From: Planctomycetota bacterium
Lineage (GTDB): Bacteria > Planctomycetota > Planctomycetia > Planctomycetales > Planctomycetaceae
Length of the DNA stretch: 61,460 bases
Direction: 5' to 3'
Assembly (NCBI GenBank): GCA_018242525.1
Contig: JAFEBS010000030.1
Location: 1-61,460, forward strand
Shown piece by piece: positions 17,148-25,737 of the stretch (positions within the stretch are counted from its first letter, which is position 1; every line of letters begins with the position of its first letter). The position numbers were made by a program, and so were the translations under genes. A model generated the notes under the pieces. It was not told the DNA's origin. It did no database searches and saw only the letters and a program-made list of their open reading frames with translations.

Positions 17148-17876
17148 ATGACCGCCGGTCTTTCCGCTGAACAACTCGCCGAACTCCGTCAGTTCGATTC
17201 GCCGACGATCTGCAACGCCGTGGAACTGTGGAATCTGCGTCCGCGGAATACCGGCTATATGAACTCTTCGATCAAGGCCTGTTTCCCCGCCTTTCCGCCG
17301 ATGGTGGGATACGCACTGACATCCACCTTCCGCAGCATGGCTCCCCCGCGCGGTGGTGATGCGTACGGCAGTATCGGGGCTCAACTGGATGCGTTCGCCG
17401 CCATTCCCGGTCCGCCGGTGATCGTCTTCCAGGACCTGGACGAACCGTGTGCTTCCGCCACGTTCGGCGAAGTGATGTGCAGCACCTACAAGCGATTCGG
17501 CGCTCAGGGACTGATTACCTCGGGTGCCGCCCGCGACCTGGATCAGGTCGAAGCACTGGGCTTCCCGGCGTTCAGCAGCGGAGTGATCTCAGCACACGGG
17601 TACTGTCACATCATTCACATCAACGTACCGATCACCGTCGGCGGGATGATCATTTATCCGGGCGACCTGCTGCATGGTGATCTCAACGGCGTGACCACGA
17701 TCCCCGCTGAAATTGCCAGTGAAGTCGCCGAAGTCTGCCGTGAAATCGCGCGGGCCGAAGCCATCATCCTGGACTACTTGAAAGAGAGCAACGTCAACGT
17801 GCCCGGCTTCAACGCCGCCCGCAAGGCATGTGGCGATGCCATCAATGCCCTTGGTAAGAAACTGCGCGGCGAATAG
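17148..17876 (+). CDS. RraA/HMG-aldolase-family protein
   Basis: RraA-like fold, which covers 4-hydroxy-4-methyl-2-oxoglutarate/oxaloacetate aldolases and the RNase E inhibitor RraA (once called MenG). Visible features: DSPTICNAVELW near the N-terminus, LITSGAARDLDQ at about residues 122-133 carrying the Arg-Asp pair used for substrate and Mg binding, FPAFSSGVISAHG, and VGGMIIYPGDLLHGD with the conserved GD. The ATG at 17148 follows AAAGGAAGATT, a good ribosome binding site, and gives 242 residues, slightly longer than RraA (about 160) and similar to larger aldolase homologues. The neighbouring chorismate-lyase-like gene suggests aromatic or oxo-acid metabolism, but this is inference. Confidence 0.82.
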   Translation: MTAGLSAEQLAELRQFDSPTICNAVELWNLRPRNTGYMNSSIKACFPAFPPMVGYALTSTFRSMAPPRGGDAYGSIGAQLDAFAAIPGPPVIVFQDLDEPCASATFGEVMCSTYKRFGAQGLITSGAARDLDQVEALGFPAFSSGVISAHGYCHIIHINVPITVGGMIIYPGDLLHGDLNGVTTIPAEIASEVAEVCREIARAEAIILDYLKESNVNVPGFNAARKACGDAINALGKKLRGE

Positions 17877-17964
17877 TTTCCGCAGTCGATTCCGGTCGAC
17901 CAGCCGTGAGTGGCTGGCCGACCGCTGGGAACTTCCATTCTTTTCGAACAGCGATCGGACTCCC

Positions 17965-20900
17965 ATGCCTTTGCACCGACTCGTCGCCAGCCTGCTCCTG
18001 TTGCTTGGTCTGACTGCTGTCTCCGTTGGCCAGCAACCGGCCGAAACGGATCCGGAGCACGCCGCCAAACGGACGAAAGGATTGGAGCTGTTTCGGGCCG
18101 AGGTTCGGAAAACGATCAAGGACAAATGTGTCGCCTGCCACGGTGGCGACGCCACGGAAGGCAAGCTGGATCTTGCCACACAGGAGGGGTTGCTGAAGGG
18201 TGGCGAACGGGGTCCTGCTGCCGTCATCGGACGTGGAGACAAAAGCCTGCTGACACGGTTAATCAAGCATGAGCAGCAACCGCACATGCCCAAGGACGAG
18301 CCCCGGTTGTCCGATCGCGAAATCGCTGCGATCGTGGCCTGGATCGACCTGGGTGCGCCGTACGATGAACCACTGGTCGCGCGCAAAGTGGAAACGACCC
18401 GTTGGACCGAACGAAAAGTCGATCCGAAGCGGAAAGTGTTCTGGTCCTTTCAGCCACTGCAGCGAACTCATCCACCGTCTCCGACCGATGCCAACGGCTG
18501 GTGCCAGACGCCGGTGGATCAATACATCCTCGCCAGATTGCACGAGTCAAAGCTGCAGCCGAATGCTTCGATCGGCCGAGCGGCCCTCATTCGTCGGGCG
18601 TATTTTGATGTCATCGGCTTGCCGCCGTCAGCCGCCGACGTCTCCTCATTCGAGTCCGATCCGCGGCCGGATGCCTACGAGCGTCTGATCGAACAATTGC
18701 TCGCCAGCCCCCAGTACGGCGAACGCTGGGCCCGGTTCTGGCTCGACCTGGCTCGATTTGCCGAAAGCCATGGCTTCGAACATGACTATGATCGCCCCTC
18801 TGCCTACCACTACCGCGACTTCGTGGTTCAGGCCTTGAACCAGGGGATGCCGTACGATCAGTTTGTCCGCTGGCAGATCGCCGGTGACGAACTGGCTCCG
18901 AATGACCGGCAGGCGCTGATGGCCACCGGGTTTCTGGCCGCTGGAGTTCACTCGACGCAGATCACCAAGAACGAAGTCGAAAAGCATCGCTACGACGAAA
19001 TGGACGACATGCTGAACACGATCGGCACGTCGATGTTGGGACTGAGCATCGGCTGCGCACGCTGCCACGATCACAAGTTCGATCCGATTCCCCAGGCCGA
19101 CTATTACCGATTGCTGTCGTCGTTCACGACGACGATTCGCAGCGAAGTAGAACTGGACTTTGACCCGGAAGGGTATCAACGAGCCCGAGCACAATTTGAT
19201 GCGGCTCACGCTCCGTATGTGCAGGCGGTCCGCGATTACGAAGCCCGACAACTGCCCGGGAAGTTTGCCGAGTGGCAGGCGAAGCGGGATCCGGTCGTGG
19301 AAAACCCGACATGGCTGATCCCGGCGGGAATTCAGTTCAAATCCAACGGCGGAGCCACGCTGACTCAACAAGCCGATTCTGCATGGCTCGCCTCCGGAAC
19401 CAACCCTGCCAACGATCACTGGACCGTCACGTTTGAAACGAAGGTGCGCGACGTCCGGGCGATTCGCCTGGAAGCCCTGGCCCATCCCTCGTTGCCAAAA
19501 TCCGGTCCGGGTCGGGCCGGGAACGGCAACTTTGCGCTTTCGGACTTCGCCGTGACGATTCGTCCCGTCGGAGCGGCGGCCGATGTCCCCGCTCAACCGG
19601 TGAAGTTGACCGATGCCCGAGCCACCTTTGAACAGAAGGGACTGCCGGTCGCCGCAGCCATTGACGACAACCCACAATCGGCGTGGGCGGTCGACCCGGA
19701 ATTCGGCAAGGATCACGCGGCCGTCTTCACGGTGGCAGAACCATTCGGATTTGAAGCAGGAACTGTGGTTACCATCAATCTGAAATTCAACAACAACACG
19801 AACCATTCCATCGGCCGCCCGCGAATCTCGATCTCACAAAAGGCCGACGCCCCCGCCTCCACGGGGGGATCATGGAACGAAGCGATCCTGGCAGTGTTGA
19901 TGAAGCCGATCGATCAGTTGACTGACGACGAAAAGAAACGGGCTTACGACTGGTACAAGCCGCAGGACGCCGGCTGGAAGCAGCTTGACGACCAGCGAGT
20001 TGCTCACGCAGCGCAGGCTCCCCAGCCGATGCTGCGAAAGGTGCTGATCGCCACCGAGGGATTGCCACCCGTCAAACTGCATACTCAGGCGGAGTCCGAG
20101 TTTCTCAAGGAGACCCACTTCCTGCGACGCGGTGAGCCGAACAACAAGGATGCGGTCGCCACCCAGGGATTCCTGCAGGTCTTGATGAGCAATCCAGACG
20201 CGCCGCAACTCTTTCAGACCGAGCCCCCCGCCGGATGGCGCACTTCGTACCAGCGAACCTCGCTGACCAATTGGATGCTGGACCGGGAAGCCGGGGCCGG
20301 AAACCTGCTGGCCCGTGTTATCGCCAATCGCCTGTGGCAGCATCACCTGGGCCAGGGGATCGTTGCCACGCCCTCCGACTTTGGAGCGCGTGGCGAACTG
20401 CCATCGCATCCGGAACTGCTGGACTATCTGGCGAGCGAACTGATTCGACATCGCTGGGACCTGAAGTCGTTGCATCGCCTGATCATGACCAGTGCCGTCT
20501 ACCGACAGTCCTGTGACGTGGACGAACAGCGAGCTTCGATTGATCGCGAAAACAAGCTGCTCTGGCATCGGCCCCGTCGACGTCTGGAAGCCGAAGCGAT
20601 TCGAGATGCGGTATTGGCGGTCAGTGGTCAACTGGATGATCGCCTGTACGGGCCCGGCACCCTGGCCGAAGGTCATCATCGCCGCAGCCTGTACTTCACC
20701 GTCAAACGCAGCCAGTTGATGCCCGCGATGACGGTCTTCGATGCACCTGACGGGACGACTCCGGTGGGCGACCGCCCGCAGACCACGATCGCGCCTCAGG
20801 CATTATTGCTGATGAACAATCCCCTGATTCGCGAAGCCAGCCGCCAGTTTGCCGCGAAGCTGCAACCCGTGGCCGCGCAGTCGATCGACGATGCGATCCG

Positions 20901-21084
20901 AATCGGCTACCTGTCGGCCGTCAGCCGCCAACCCGCTCCAGAAGAACTGGTCGGCGCGGCGGAGTTCATTCGCCACCAGGCTGCGTCGTATTCACCGAGT
21001 GATGCGAAGTCCGGAGTGCCGCAGGCCCTGATCGACTTCTGCCAGGTCCTGTACTGCCTGAACGAATTCATTTACACCGAGTAA
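17965..21084 (+). CDS. PSCyt1-DUF1549-DUF1553 planctomycete protein
   Basis: Large exported protein of the planctomycete-specific type. The ATG at 17965 yields a signal peptide (LHRLVASLLLLLGLTAVSVG) and 1039 residues. A c-type cytochrome domain (PSCyt1) follows with a haem motif C55-V-A-C58-H59 and a GAPYDEP segment at its end. The DUF1549 part covers about residues 165-375 (PVDQYILARL, YGERWARFWLDLARFAES, a CARCHDHKFDPI block that is another CxxCH motif). A central beta domain at about 400-640 looks like a carbohydrate-binding fold, and the DUF1553 part runs from about 740 to the end (NRLWQHHLGQGIV, LLDYLASEL). The partner DUF1501 gene follows after about 200 bases, the usual arrangement. 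Role unproven; often linked to complex polysaccharide use. Confidence 0.92.
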   Translation: MPLHRLVASLLLLLGLTAVSVGQQPAETDPEHAAKRTKGLELFRAEVRKTIKDKCVACHGGDATEGKLDLATQEGLLKGGERGPAAVIGRGDKSLLTRLIKHEQQPHMPKDEPRLSDREIAAIVAWIDLGAPYDEPLVARKVETTRWTERKVDPKRKVFWSFQPLQRTHPPSPTDANGWCQTPVDQYILARLHESKLQPNASIGRAALIRRAYFDVIGLPPSAADVSSFESDPRPDAYERLIEQLLASPQYGERWARFWLDLARFAESHGFEHDYDRPSAYHYRDFVVQALNQGMPYDQFVRWQIAGDELAPNDRQALMATGFLAAGVHSTQITKNEVEKHRYDEMDDMLNTIGTSMLGLSIGCARCHDHKFDPIPQADYYRLLSSFTTTIRSEVELDFDPEGYQRARAQFDAAHAPYVQAVRDYEARQLPGKFAEWQAKRDPVVENPTWLIPAGIQFKSNGGATLTQQADSAWLASGTNPANDHWTVTFETKVRDVRAIRLEALAHPSLPKSGPGRAGNGNFALSDFAVTIRPVGAAADVPAQPVKLTDARATFEQKGLPVAAAIDDNPQSAWAVDPEFGKDHAAVFTVAEPFGFEAGTVVTINLKFNNNTNHSIGRPRISISQKADAPASTGGSWNEAILAVLMKPIDQLTDDEKKRAYDWYKPQDAGWKQLDDQRVAHAAQAPQPMLRKVLIATEGLPPVKLHTQAESEFLKETHFLRRGEPNNKDAVATQGFLQVLMSNPDAPQLFQTEPPAGWRTSYQRTSLTNWMLDREAGAGNLLARVIANRLWQHHLGQGIVATPSDFGARGELPSHPELLDYLASELIRHRWDLKSLHRLIMTSAVYRQSCDVDEQRASIDRENKLLWHRPRRRLEAEAIRDAVLAVSGQLDDRLYGPGTLAEGHHRRSLYFTVKRSQLMPAMTVFDAPDGTTPVGDRPQTTIAPQALLLMNNPLIREASRQFAAKLQPVAAQSIDDAIRIGYLSAVSRQPAPEELVGAAEFIRHQAASYSPSDAKSGVPQALIDFCQVLYCLNEFIYTE

Positions 21085-21221
21085 ACACTAGCCCGACGCG
21101 CCAGCGAGGGATTGAAAACGTGACACTGAACTGCCAAAACAAGATCACCGGTCCTGATTGCAATCGTTTGACACGTTGGATGCTCGTAGACTGGTCCCTC
21201 GCTGGCGCGTCGGGCTAGTGT
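21085..21221. repeat. hairpin repeat, family A (copy 1), between DUF1553 and DUF1501 genes
   Basis: Perfect 27-base inverted arms (21085-21111 and 21195-21221) that read ACACTAGCCCGACGCG on the left and its inverse complement on the right, with an 83-base spacer. The left arm begins directly after the stop codon of the upstream gene. The same arms recur at 42625-42705, and single or degenerate arms occur near 22787, 29701, 33479, 36130 and 46190. No T tract follows. Confidence 0.9.
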
Positions 21222-21282
21222 TCCAGCATCCTTCAAACCGATTTTGACATCGCATCCGTCTATCTTGCCGGAGTTCACGATC

Positions 21283-22749
21283 ATGGAATTTCCCACTGTA
21301 TTCGGCACCCCATCCCCCGTGTTTGGCAGTCGTCGAAACTTCCTGCAACGGGCGGGAAATGGATTCGGCAGCCTGGCTCTGGCCGGGTTGCTGGCTCAGG
21401 AAGGCCGTCTGGCTGCGGCGACAACCACTGGCTTGAATCCCCTGGCGCCGCATGCCGGCCATTTTCCCGGCAAGGCCAAGTCGGTGATCTGGCTCTTCAT
21501 GAACGGGGGCCCGTCGCAGGTCGATACCTGGGACTACAAGCCGGAACTGGAAAAGCGGGACGGCAAGGAACTGGCGGGCTTCGATCAGACCACGGGATTC
21601 TTTGCAGGCCAGGGGGGGCCGATGATGAAGTCCCCCTTCAAATTCGCCAGGCATGGGGAATCGGGGGCATGGGTCAGCGAGATCTTCCCGCAGATGGCCA
21701 AGCACGTCGACAAGATGGCGTTTGTCTACTCCTGCTGGACCGATTCGAATAATCATTCACCGGCCCTGTTCCGGATCAACACCGGATCCGCTCGTCAGGG
21801 GTTCCCCTGCGTGGGAGCCTGGACGACGTACGGCCTGGGGAGTGAAAGCCAGAACCTGCCGTCGTTCGTCGTGATGTACGACACGCTGGGCAGGGGCATT
21901 CCCAAGGGACACGCCCAGAACTGGGGGGCCGGCTTCCTGCCGAGCATCTTCCAGGGAACGGCGCTCAAGCCGCAAGGAGATCCGATCGAGAATCTGAACC
22001 GTAGCCGCGACATGACCAGTGAGCAGCAGCGCTCACAACTGGATCTGCTCGCCCGGTTGAACCGTTCGCACTTGGAACACCATGCCGCTGAAACGGAACT
22101 GGCCGCGCGGATCGAATCGTTCGAACTGGCCTACCGCATGCAGATGGCCGCGCCGGAAGCGCTGGACCTGGCCCGGGAATCGGAAGCGACCCAGAAGTTG
22201 TATGGGCTGGACAATCCCAAATGCGCGCACTTCAGCAAGCAATGCCTGATCGCCCGCCGGATGGTGGAGCGGGGGGTACGGTTCGTGCAGATCTACTCCG
22301 GCGGGATGGAAAACGAACGTAGCTGGGACGGTCACGCCAACATCGCCGCCAACCATACGGGCTTTGCGGCCGAAACCGATCAACCGATCGCGGCTCTGCT
22401 GACGGACCTGTCTGAACGGGGAATGCTGGACGAAACCCTGATCATCTGGGGCGGCGAATTCGGCCGTCTGCCACTGGTTCAAAAAGGCGGGACCGGTCGC
22501 GATCACAATCCGCACGCCTTCACAACCTGGTTCGCCGGCGGCGGAATCAAGGGGGGCACTCTTTATGGTGAAACGGACGAAATCGGCCACAAGGCCTTGA
22601 TTGATCGAGTCAGCGTCAACGATCTTCACGCCACGATCCTGCACACGCTGGGCCTGAACCATGAGCAACTGACCTACCGCTACAGCGGCCGGGACTTCCG
22701 CCTGACAGACGTGTCTGGCCGGGTCGTCAAGGAGATTCTGAAGACCTGA
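21283..22749 (+). CDS. DUF1501-family protein with Tat signal
   Basis: Alkaline-phosphatase/sulfatase-superfamily-like protein of the planctomycete DUF1501 family, exported in folded form. The ATG at 21283 gives 488 residues. A twin-arginine signal is seen (SRRNFLQRAGNGFGSLALAG). The conserved core includes VIWLFMNGGPSQVDTWDYKP near residue 65, GSARQGFPCVGAW, and the C-terminal GGEFGRLPLVQKGGTGRDHN and HALIDRVSVNDLHATILHTLG-like blocks with the His/Asp residues expected for metal binding in this superfamily. It follows the DUF1549/DUF1553 gene with a hairpin between them; these families almost always occur as pairs and probably work on the same substrate. Substrate unknown. Confidence 0.93.
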   Translation: MEFPTVFGTPSPVFGSRRNFLQRAGNGFGSLALAGLLAQEGRLAAATTTGLNPLAPHAGHFPGKAKSVIWLFMNGGPSQVDTWDYKPELEKRDGKELAGFDQTTGFFAGQGGPMMKSPFKFARHGESGAWVSEIFPQMAKHVDKMAFVYSCWTDSNNHSPALFRINTGSARQGFPCVGAWTTYGLGSESQNLPSFVVMYDTLGRGIPKGHAQNWGAGFLPSIFQGTALKPQGDPIENLNRSRDMTSEQQRSQLDLLARLNRSHLEHHAAETELAARIESFELAYRMQMAAPEALDLARESEATQKLYGLDNPKCAHFSKQCLIARRMVERGVRFVQIYSGGMENERSWDGHANIAANHTGFAAETDQPIAALLTDLSERGMLDETLIIWGGEFGRLPLVQKGGTGRDHNPHAFTTWFAGGGIKGGTLYGETDEIGHKALIDRVSVNDLHATILHTLGLNHEQLTYRYSGRDFRLTDVSGRVVKEILKT

Positions 22750-22786
22750 ATCGCATCGCAGATCGAATCGCGGTAGCCTCGACACA

Positions 22787-22811
22787 TTAGCCCGACGCGC
22801 GCGAGGGACCG
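22787..22811. repeat. solo arm of hairpin family A
   Basis: ACATTAGCCCGACGCGCG followed by CGAGGGA matches the left arm of the family A hairpins with small changes, but no right arm lies within 150 bases. It is a decayed or solo copy downstream of the DUF1501 gene. Confidence 0.7.
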
Positions 22812-22864
22812 GGGCAGACGTCGATTCACTGCAGTTGAGAGCTTGTTGAGTACCTTCCACAGCC

Positions 22865-23509
22865 TCAAGCGTCGGTAGAAGACCGACGAGGGGCGACAAG
22901 CCGAATGCTGCGACTGAGGACTCCGCTGCAACGGGGAGATCCTTCCGGGTGTGTACTGAACAACAGGACTGTTCCCTGACCGAAGCGCGATGAAACGATC
23001 GCGGGGGTACCGGTCATGGTCCCGATTTGCTTAACATGCCGATACAACTCCGATTTGTACGTCGCCAAAACTGCGAAACCCTGACGGGCGTCGTTTCTGT
23101 CCGTGCTGATCGGCGTCATGATTGGACCATTCGAGAAGCGCATCGGAGCAACGGTCTCCTTCAAACCGAGGAATGACCGTCCGACACGAGTGAATTGGAC
23201 GCTGACGTCACCAACGCCTCGATCAGGCCACGTTCCTCCACCACCGGGCAGAACTCCGGTCAACGTTTTCACTGGAGAAATGCCAAGACTCCATTCGTAG
23301 CCGCTTGTTGCCAGGTAACTACCTCCGCAGATCCCAATGTAGCCACCTCCCCGCGAAACAAATCGACGAATTTCATCGCATCCTTTGGTTCCCAGGATTT
23401 CCGCTTTGGCCCTTCCGCTGCCACCGGGAACAACCAGTACGTCGAATCTGTCGAGGTGCCCGTTGGCAACGATGCGCAGGTGTTGTTCCCCTGGGGGTGC
23501 CTGTTCGAT
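22865..23509 (-). pseudogene. 5'-truncated BPL_N (biotin-protein-ligase N-terminal/GATase-like) gene remnant
   Basis: A continuous minus-strand frame of 214 codons without a usable start codon at its 5' end. It is bounded upstream by a TAA at 23510-23512. Reading it shows a recognisable class-I amidotransferase-like domain: LDRFDVLVVPGGSGRAK near the beginning, FVSRGGGYIGICGGSYLATS (the nucleophile-elbow region with Cys), GYEWSLGISPVK, then FSNGPIM and a terminal GQGTVLLFSTHPEGSP. This is the usual plan of planctomycete BPL_N-domain proteins, whose first 40-50 residues (signal plus first strand) are missing here. Sequence further upstream (to about 23630) has family-like fragments in other frames, which suggests frameshifts rather than a clean deletion. 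A short gene starting at the GTG at 23272 would lack the active-site half. Probably dead. Confidence 0.7.
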
Positions 23510-23646
23510 TTAGGGTGGTGTCGACCCAAATCTGCGCCCCCAGGGATAAAGCGTTCAACGGTTGAATCCGTAGTATCCGTGGTGAATAATCCGGGGTACC
23601 AGTCCGGCCCCGTTTGCCATGTGCTGCCACGAGCGGTTTGGTTCGA

Positions 23647-25614
23647 TCACCGGTTCTGATACGGCATCATCAACCCTGCTTGCGGTGTTTCGTCCAAGTG
23701 CGGGAAATGGCCTTCGGCGACGGCTTTGCCGAGGGCGGTGACTTGCTTGAAGTAACCGTCGGTCGGCAGTCCCCCCAGCAGGCGGCGGCGGAGTTCCTGG
23801 CAGACGGTGTCGGCTGCTTCCGCGATGACGTCGTTGTCATGACGGGCGGCGTACAGGCTGGTGCAGAGGATCACCACCGCCAGTTGGACGCGGCCCGACA
23901 GTTCCGCCATCCGGCACTGGCGATCAGCCAGTTTCAACTGGAACTTTCGCATCGTCCCGCTGATTTCCAGGGCGCTGTGCTGCAACCACGTCGCGGCAAA
24001 GTCGGCATGGTCCTGCAGGCGGTAGGGCATTTCGGGCAGGTCATACCGGGCTCGATGCAGCGATCGCCCGATGAACCACTTGCCGTAGTTCATCAGCGGC
24101 CCCTTCAGAGCCCACAGGTGTTTCGGGTTGGCCATGTTCGGATGCTTGATTCCATTGGCCGCCAGGGCCATGCCGATCGGTTCGAAGAACTGTCGGCCAT
24201 GATGTTTCACCAGCGACTTGAAGAATGCCATCCCCAGCATTTCTCCTTCACCCTCATAAATGCAGGGAGCGAGGAATTCGTGGACGTTGTCTCCGAACAG
24301 GTGCCCGTGCAGGAACGACCGGCCGCCGTGAGTTTTCATGAACAGTTCAATCGCCGCTTCTTTCTGCGATTCGCTGCCGAAGATCTTGGCGATGATGCAT
24401 TCCATCTCGCCGCGGTATCCCCGATCCAGCAGGCCGGCGGTCCATTCGGTCAGGGCGTCGCAGGCGACGATCAACCCGGCCAGATGGCCCATCCGGCGTT
24501 GAACCAGTTCGCGGGTTTCGATCGCGTGCCCGTATGTCTTGCGGAAGCGAGACCAGGGAACCATGTTCGCCAGCATCAGACGCATCGTTCCGGCGGCATT
24601 GGCACACAGGGCCACCCGGCCCCGGTTCAAGCCGTGATACGCGATGCTGAGTCCATCCCCGTCGCCCGGATCGAGCAGATTCTCGACCGGAACGGGGAAG
24701 TCCTGGAACACGATCCCCTGGTTATGCGCATGCTTCAAAGCGTACAACCCGTATTGCTTCAACTGGAATGTTTCGTTCTCTTCCTGCGGCAGATCGACGA
24801 TCAGCACGGCCGGGCGGCCCTCGATCAGGCAGACCAGGCCGATCGTTCGGCCGGGGGTCACGTTGGTGATAAACAACTTCTCGCCCGTGACGTAGTACGT
24901 GTCCCCCCGCTTCACGGCCACCGTCCGCAAGGCGGTCAGGTCGGAACCGGCACACGGCTCGGTCAGTGCAAATGCCGACAGGCGTTCGCCACTGGCCAGC
25001 TTGGGCAGAAACCGCAGCTTCTGTTCGACGTTGCCAAACGTCTGCAACGGATCGACGGCACCGATGCAGCCGTGGACCGAGGCCAGGCCCGCGATGGTCG
25101 GATCGAACTGAGCCATCTTCGTCAGGAACGGGGCGAACTGCGAGAACGACGTTCCCGCTCCGCCATACTCCTTGTCGACGAGCAGTCCCCAATAACCGGC
25201 CGCACCCAGATTGTTCAGGACTTCCGCGCGCAGCTTGCGGCGATCGTCGTGCAATGTGCCCCGGAACAGGTGTTCTTCCACGACCTGCAACGAATCACGC
25301 ATGACTCGATCGGCCTGCAGAGATGTGGGAGTCGAATCCATCACGAACTGGTCAATGGGAACAGACTTGTCCCAGACCGCCCGGTGGATCGGGCTGTTTG
25401 CGGTCTGATGCTGTTGCCGGAACAGCGATTCGACCTGATCATCCGCCTTGTCCATGGCTCCCATGCGGCGGACCTCCTCGTCGCTTTTGCCTCCCAGTTT
25501 CAGGGCGGTTTCGGCAAATGTCGGTTCACCCGCCCGTGCCGAAATCGGCGTGGGCATTTCGGGCGTGGCAGAAGCCGTTTCGTCGACCACGGGTTCATTC
25601 ATTTTGGCGATCAT
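23647..25614 (-). CDS. acyl-CoA dehydrogenase (VLCAD/ACAD9-like, long form)
   Basis: FAD-dependent acyl-CoA dehydrogenase, first step of beta-oxidation. Visible family marks: FAETALKLGG near the N-terminus, KEYGGAGTSFSQFAPFL, GLASVHGCIGAVDPLQTFG, the FAD/substrate segment AFALTEPCAGSDLTALRT and a YVTGEKLFITNV strand. At 655 residues it is longer than the classical 380-residue enzymes, with an extra C-terminal helical domain as in very-long-chain enzymes. I use the ATG at 25614, which has AGGA seven bases upstream; ATGs further up lie in or next to a hairpin repeat. It is the last gene of a four-gene fatty-acid cluster and is separated from the hydratase/dehydrogenase gene by hairpin family B. 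Confidence 0.92.
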   Translation of the reverse strand: MIAKMNEPVVDETASATPEMPTPISARAGEPTFAETALKLGGKSDEEVRRMGAMDKADDQVESLFRQQHQTANSPIHRAVWDKSVPIDQFVMDSTPTSLQADRVMRDSLQVVEEHLFRGTLHDDRRKLRAEVLNNLGAAGYWGLLVDKEYGGAGTSFSQFAPFLTKMAQFDPTIAGLASVHGCIGAVDPLQTFGNVEQKLRFLPKLASGERLSAFALTEPCAGSDLTALRTVAVKRGDTYYVTGEKLFITNVTPGRTIGLVCLIEGRPAVLIVDLPQEENETFQLKQYGLYALKHAHNQGIVFQDFPVPVENLLDPGDGDGLSIAYHGLNRGRVALCANAAGTMRLMLANMVPWSRFRKTYGHAIETRELVQRRMGHLAGLIVACDALTEWTAGLLDRGYRGEMECIIAKIFGSESQKEAAIELFMKTHGGRSFLHGHLFGDNVHEFLAPCIYEGEGEMLGMAFFKSLVKHHGRQFFEPIGMALAANGIKHPNMANPKHLWALKGPLMNYGKWFIGRSLHRARYDLPEMPYRLQDHADFAATWLQHSALEISGTMRKFQLKLADRQCRMAELSGRVQLAVVILCTSLYAARHDNDVIAEAADTVCQELRRRLLGGLPTDGYFKQVTALGKAVAEGHFPHLDETPQAGLMMPYQNR

Positions 25615-25658
25615 GATTTCCTCGCATTCCATTCCCTTGAGTAACTGCTTTTTCATTT

Positions 25659-25736
25659 GTGAGCGGCAAGGCGCTAGCCGCCGGTGTTTTCTCAATCATT
25701 CAACTCAGAACCGGCGGCTAGCGCCTTGCCGCTCAC
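25659..25736. repeat. hairpin repeat family B, copy 1
   Basis: Two perfect 27-base arms (25659-25685 and 25710-25736), left arm GTGAGCGGCAAGGCGCTAGC followed by CGCCGGT, with a 24-base loop. It lies between the stop of the hydratase/dehydrogenase gene and the start of the acyl-CoA dehydrogenase gene, two bases from the stop. A nearly identical copy is at 31747-31822. Confidence 0.95.
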
Positions 25737-25737
25737 T

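Noticed and set aside
23614..25644. 676-codon plus-strand open frame opposite the acyl-CoA dehydrogenase gene
   Set aside because: It is the antisense of a gene with intact family motifs; the translation has no recognisable domain. GC-rich third positions make long antisense frames common here.
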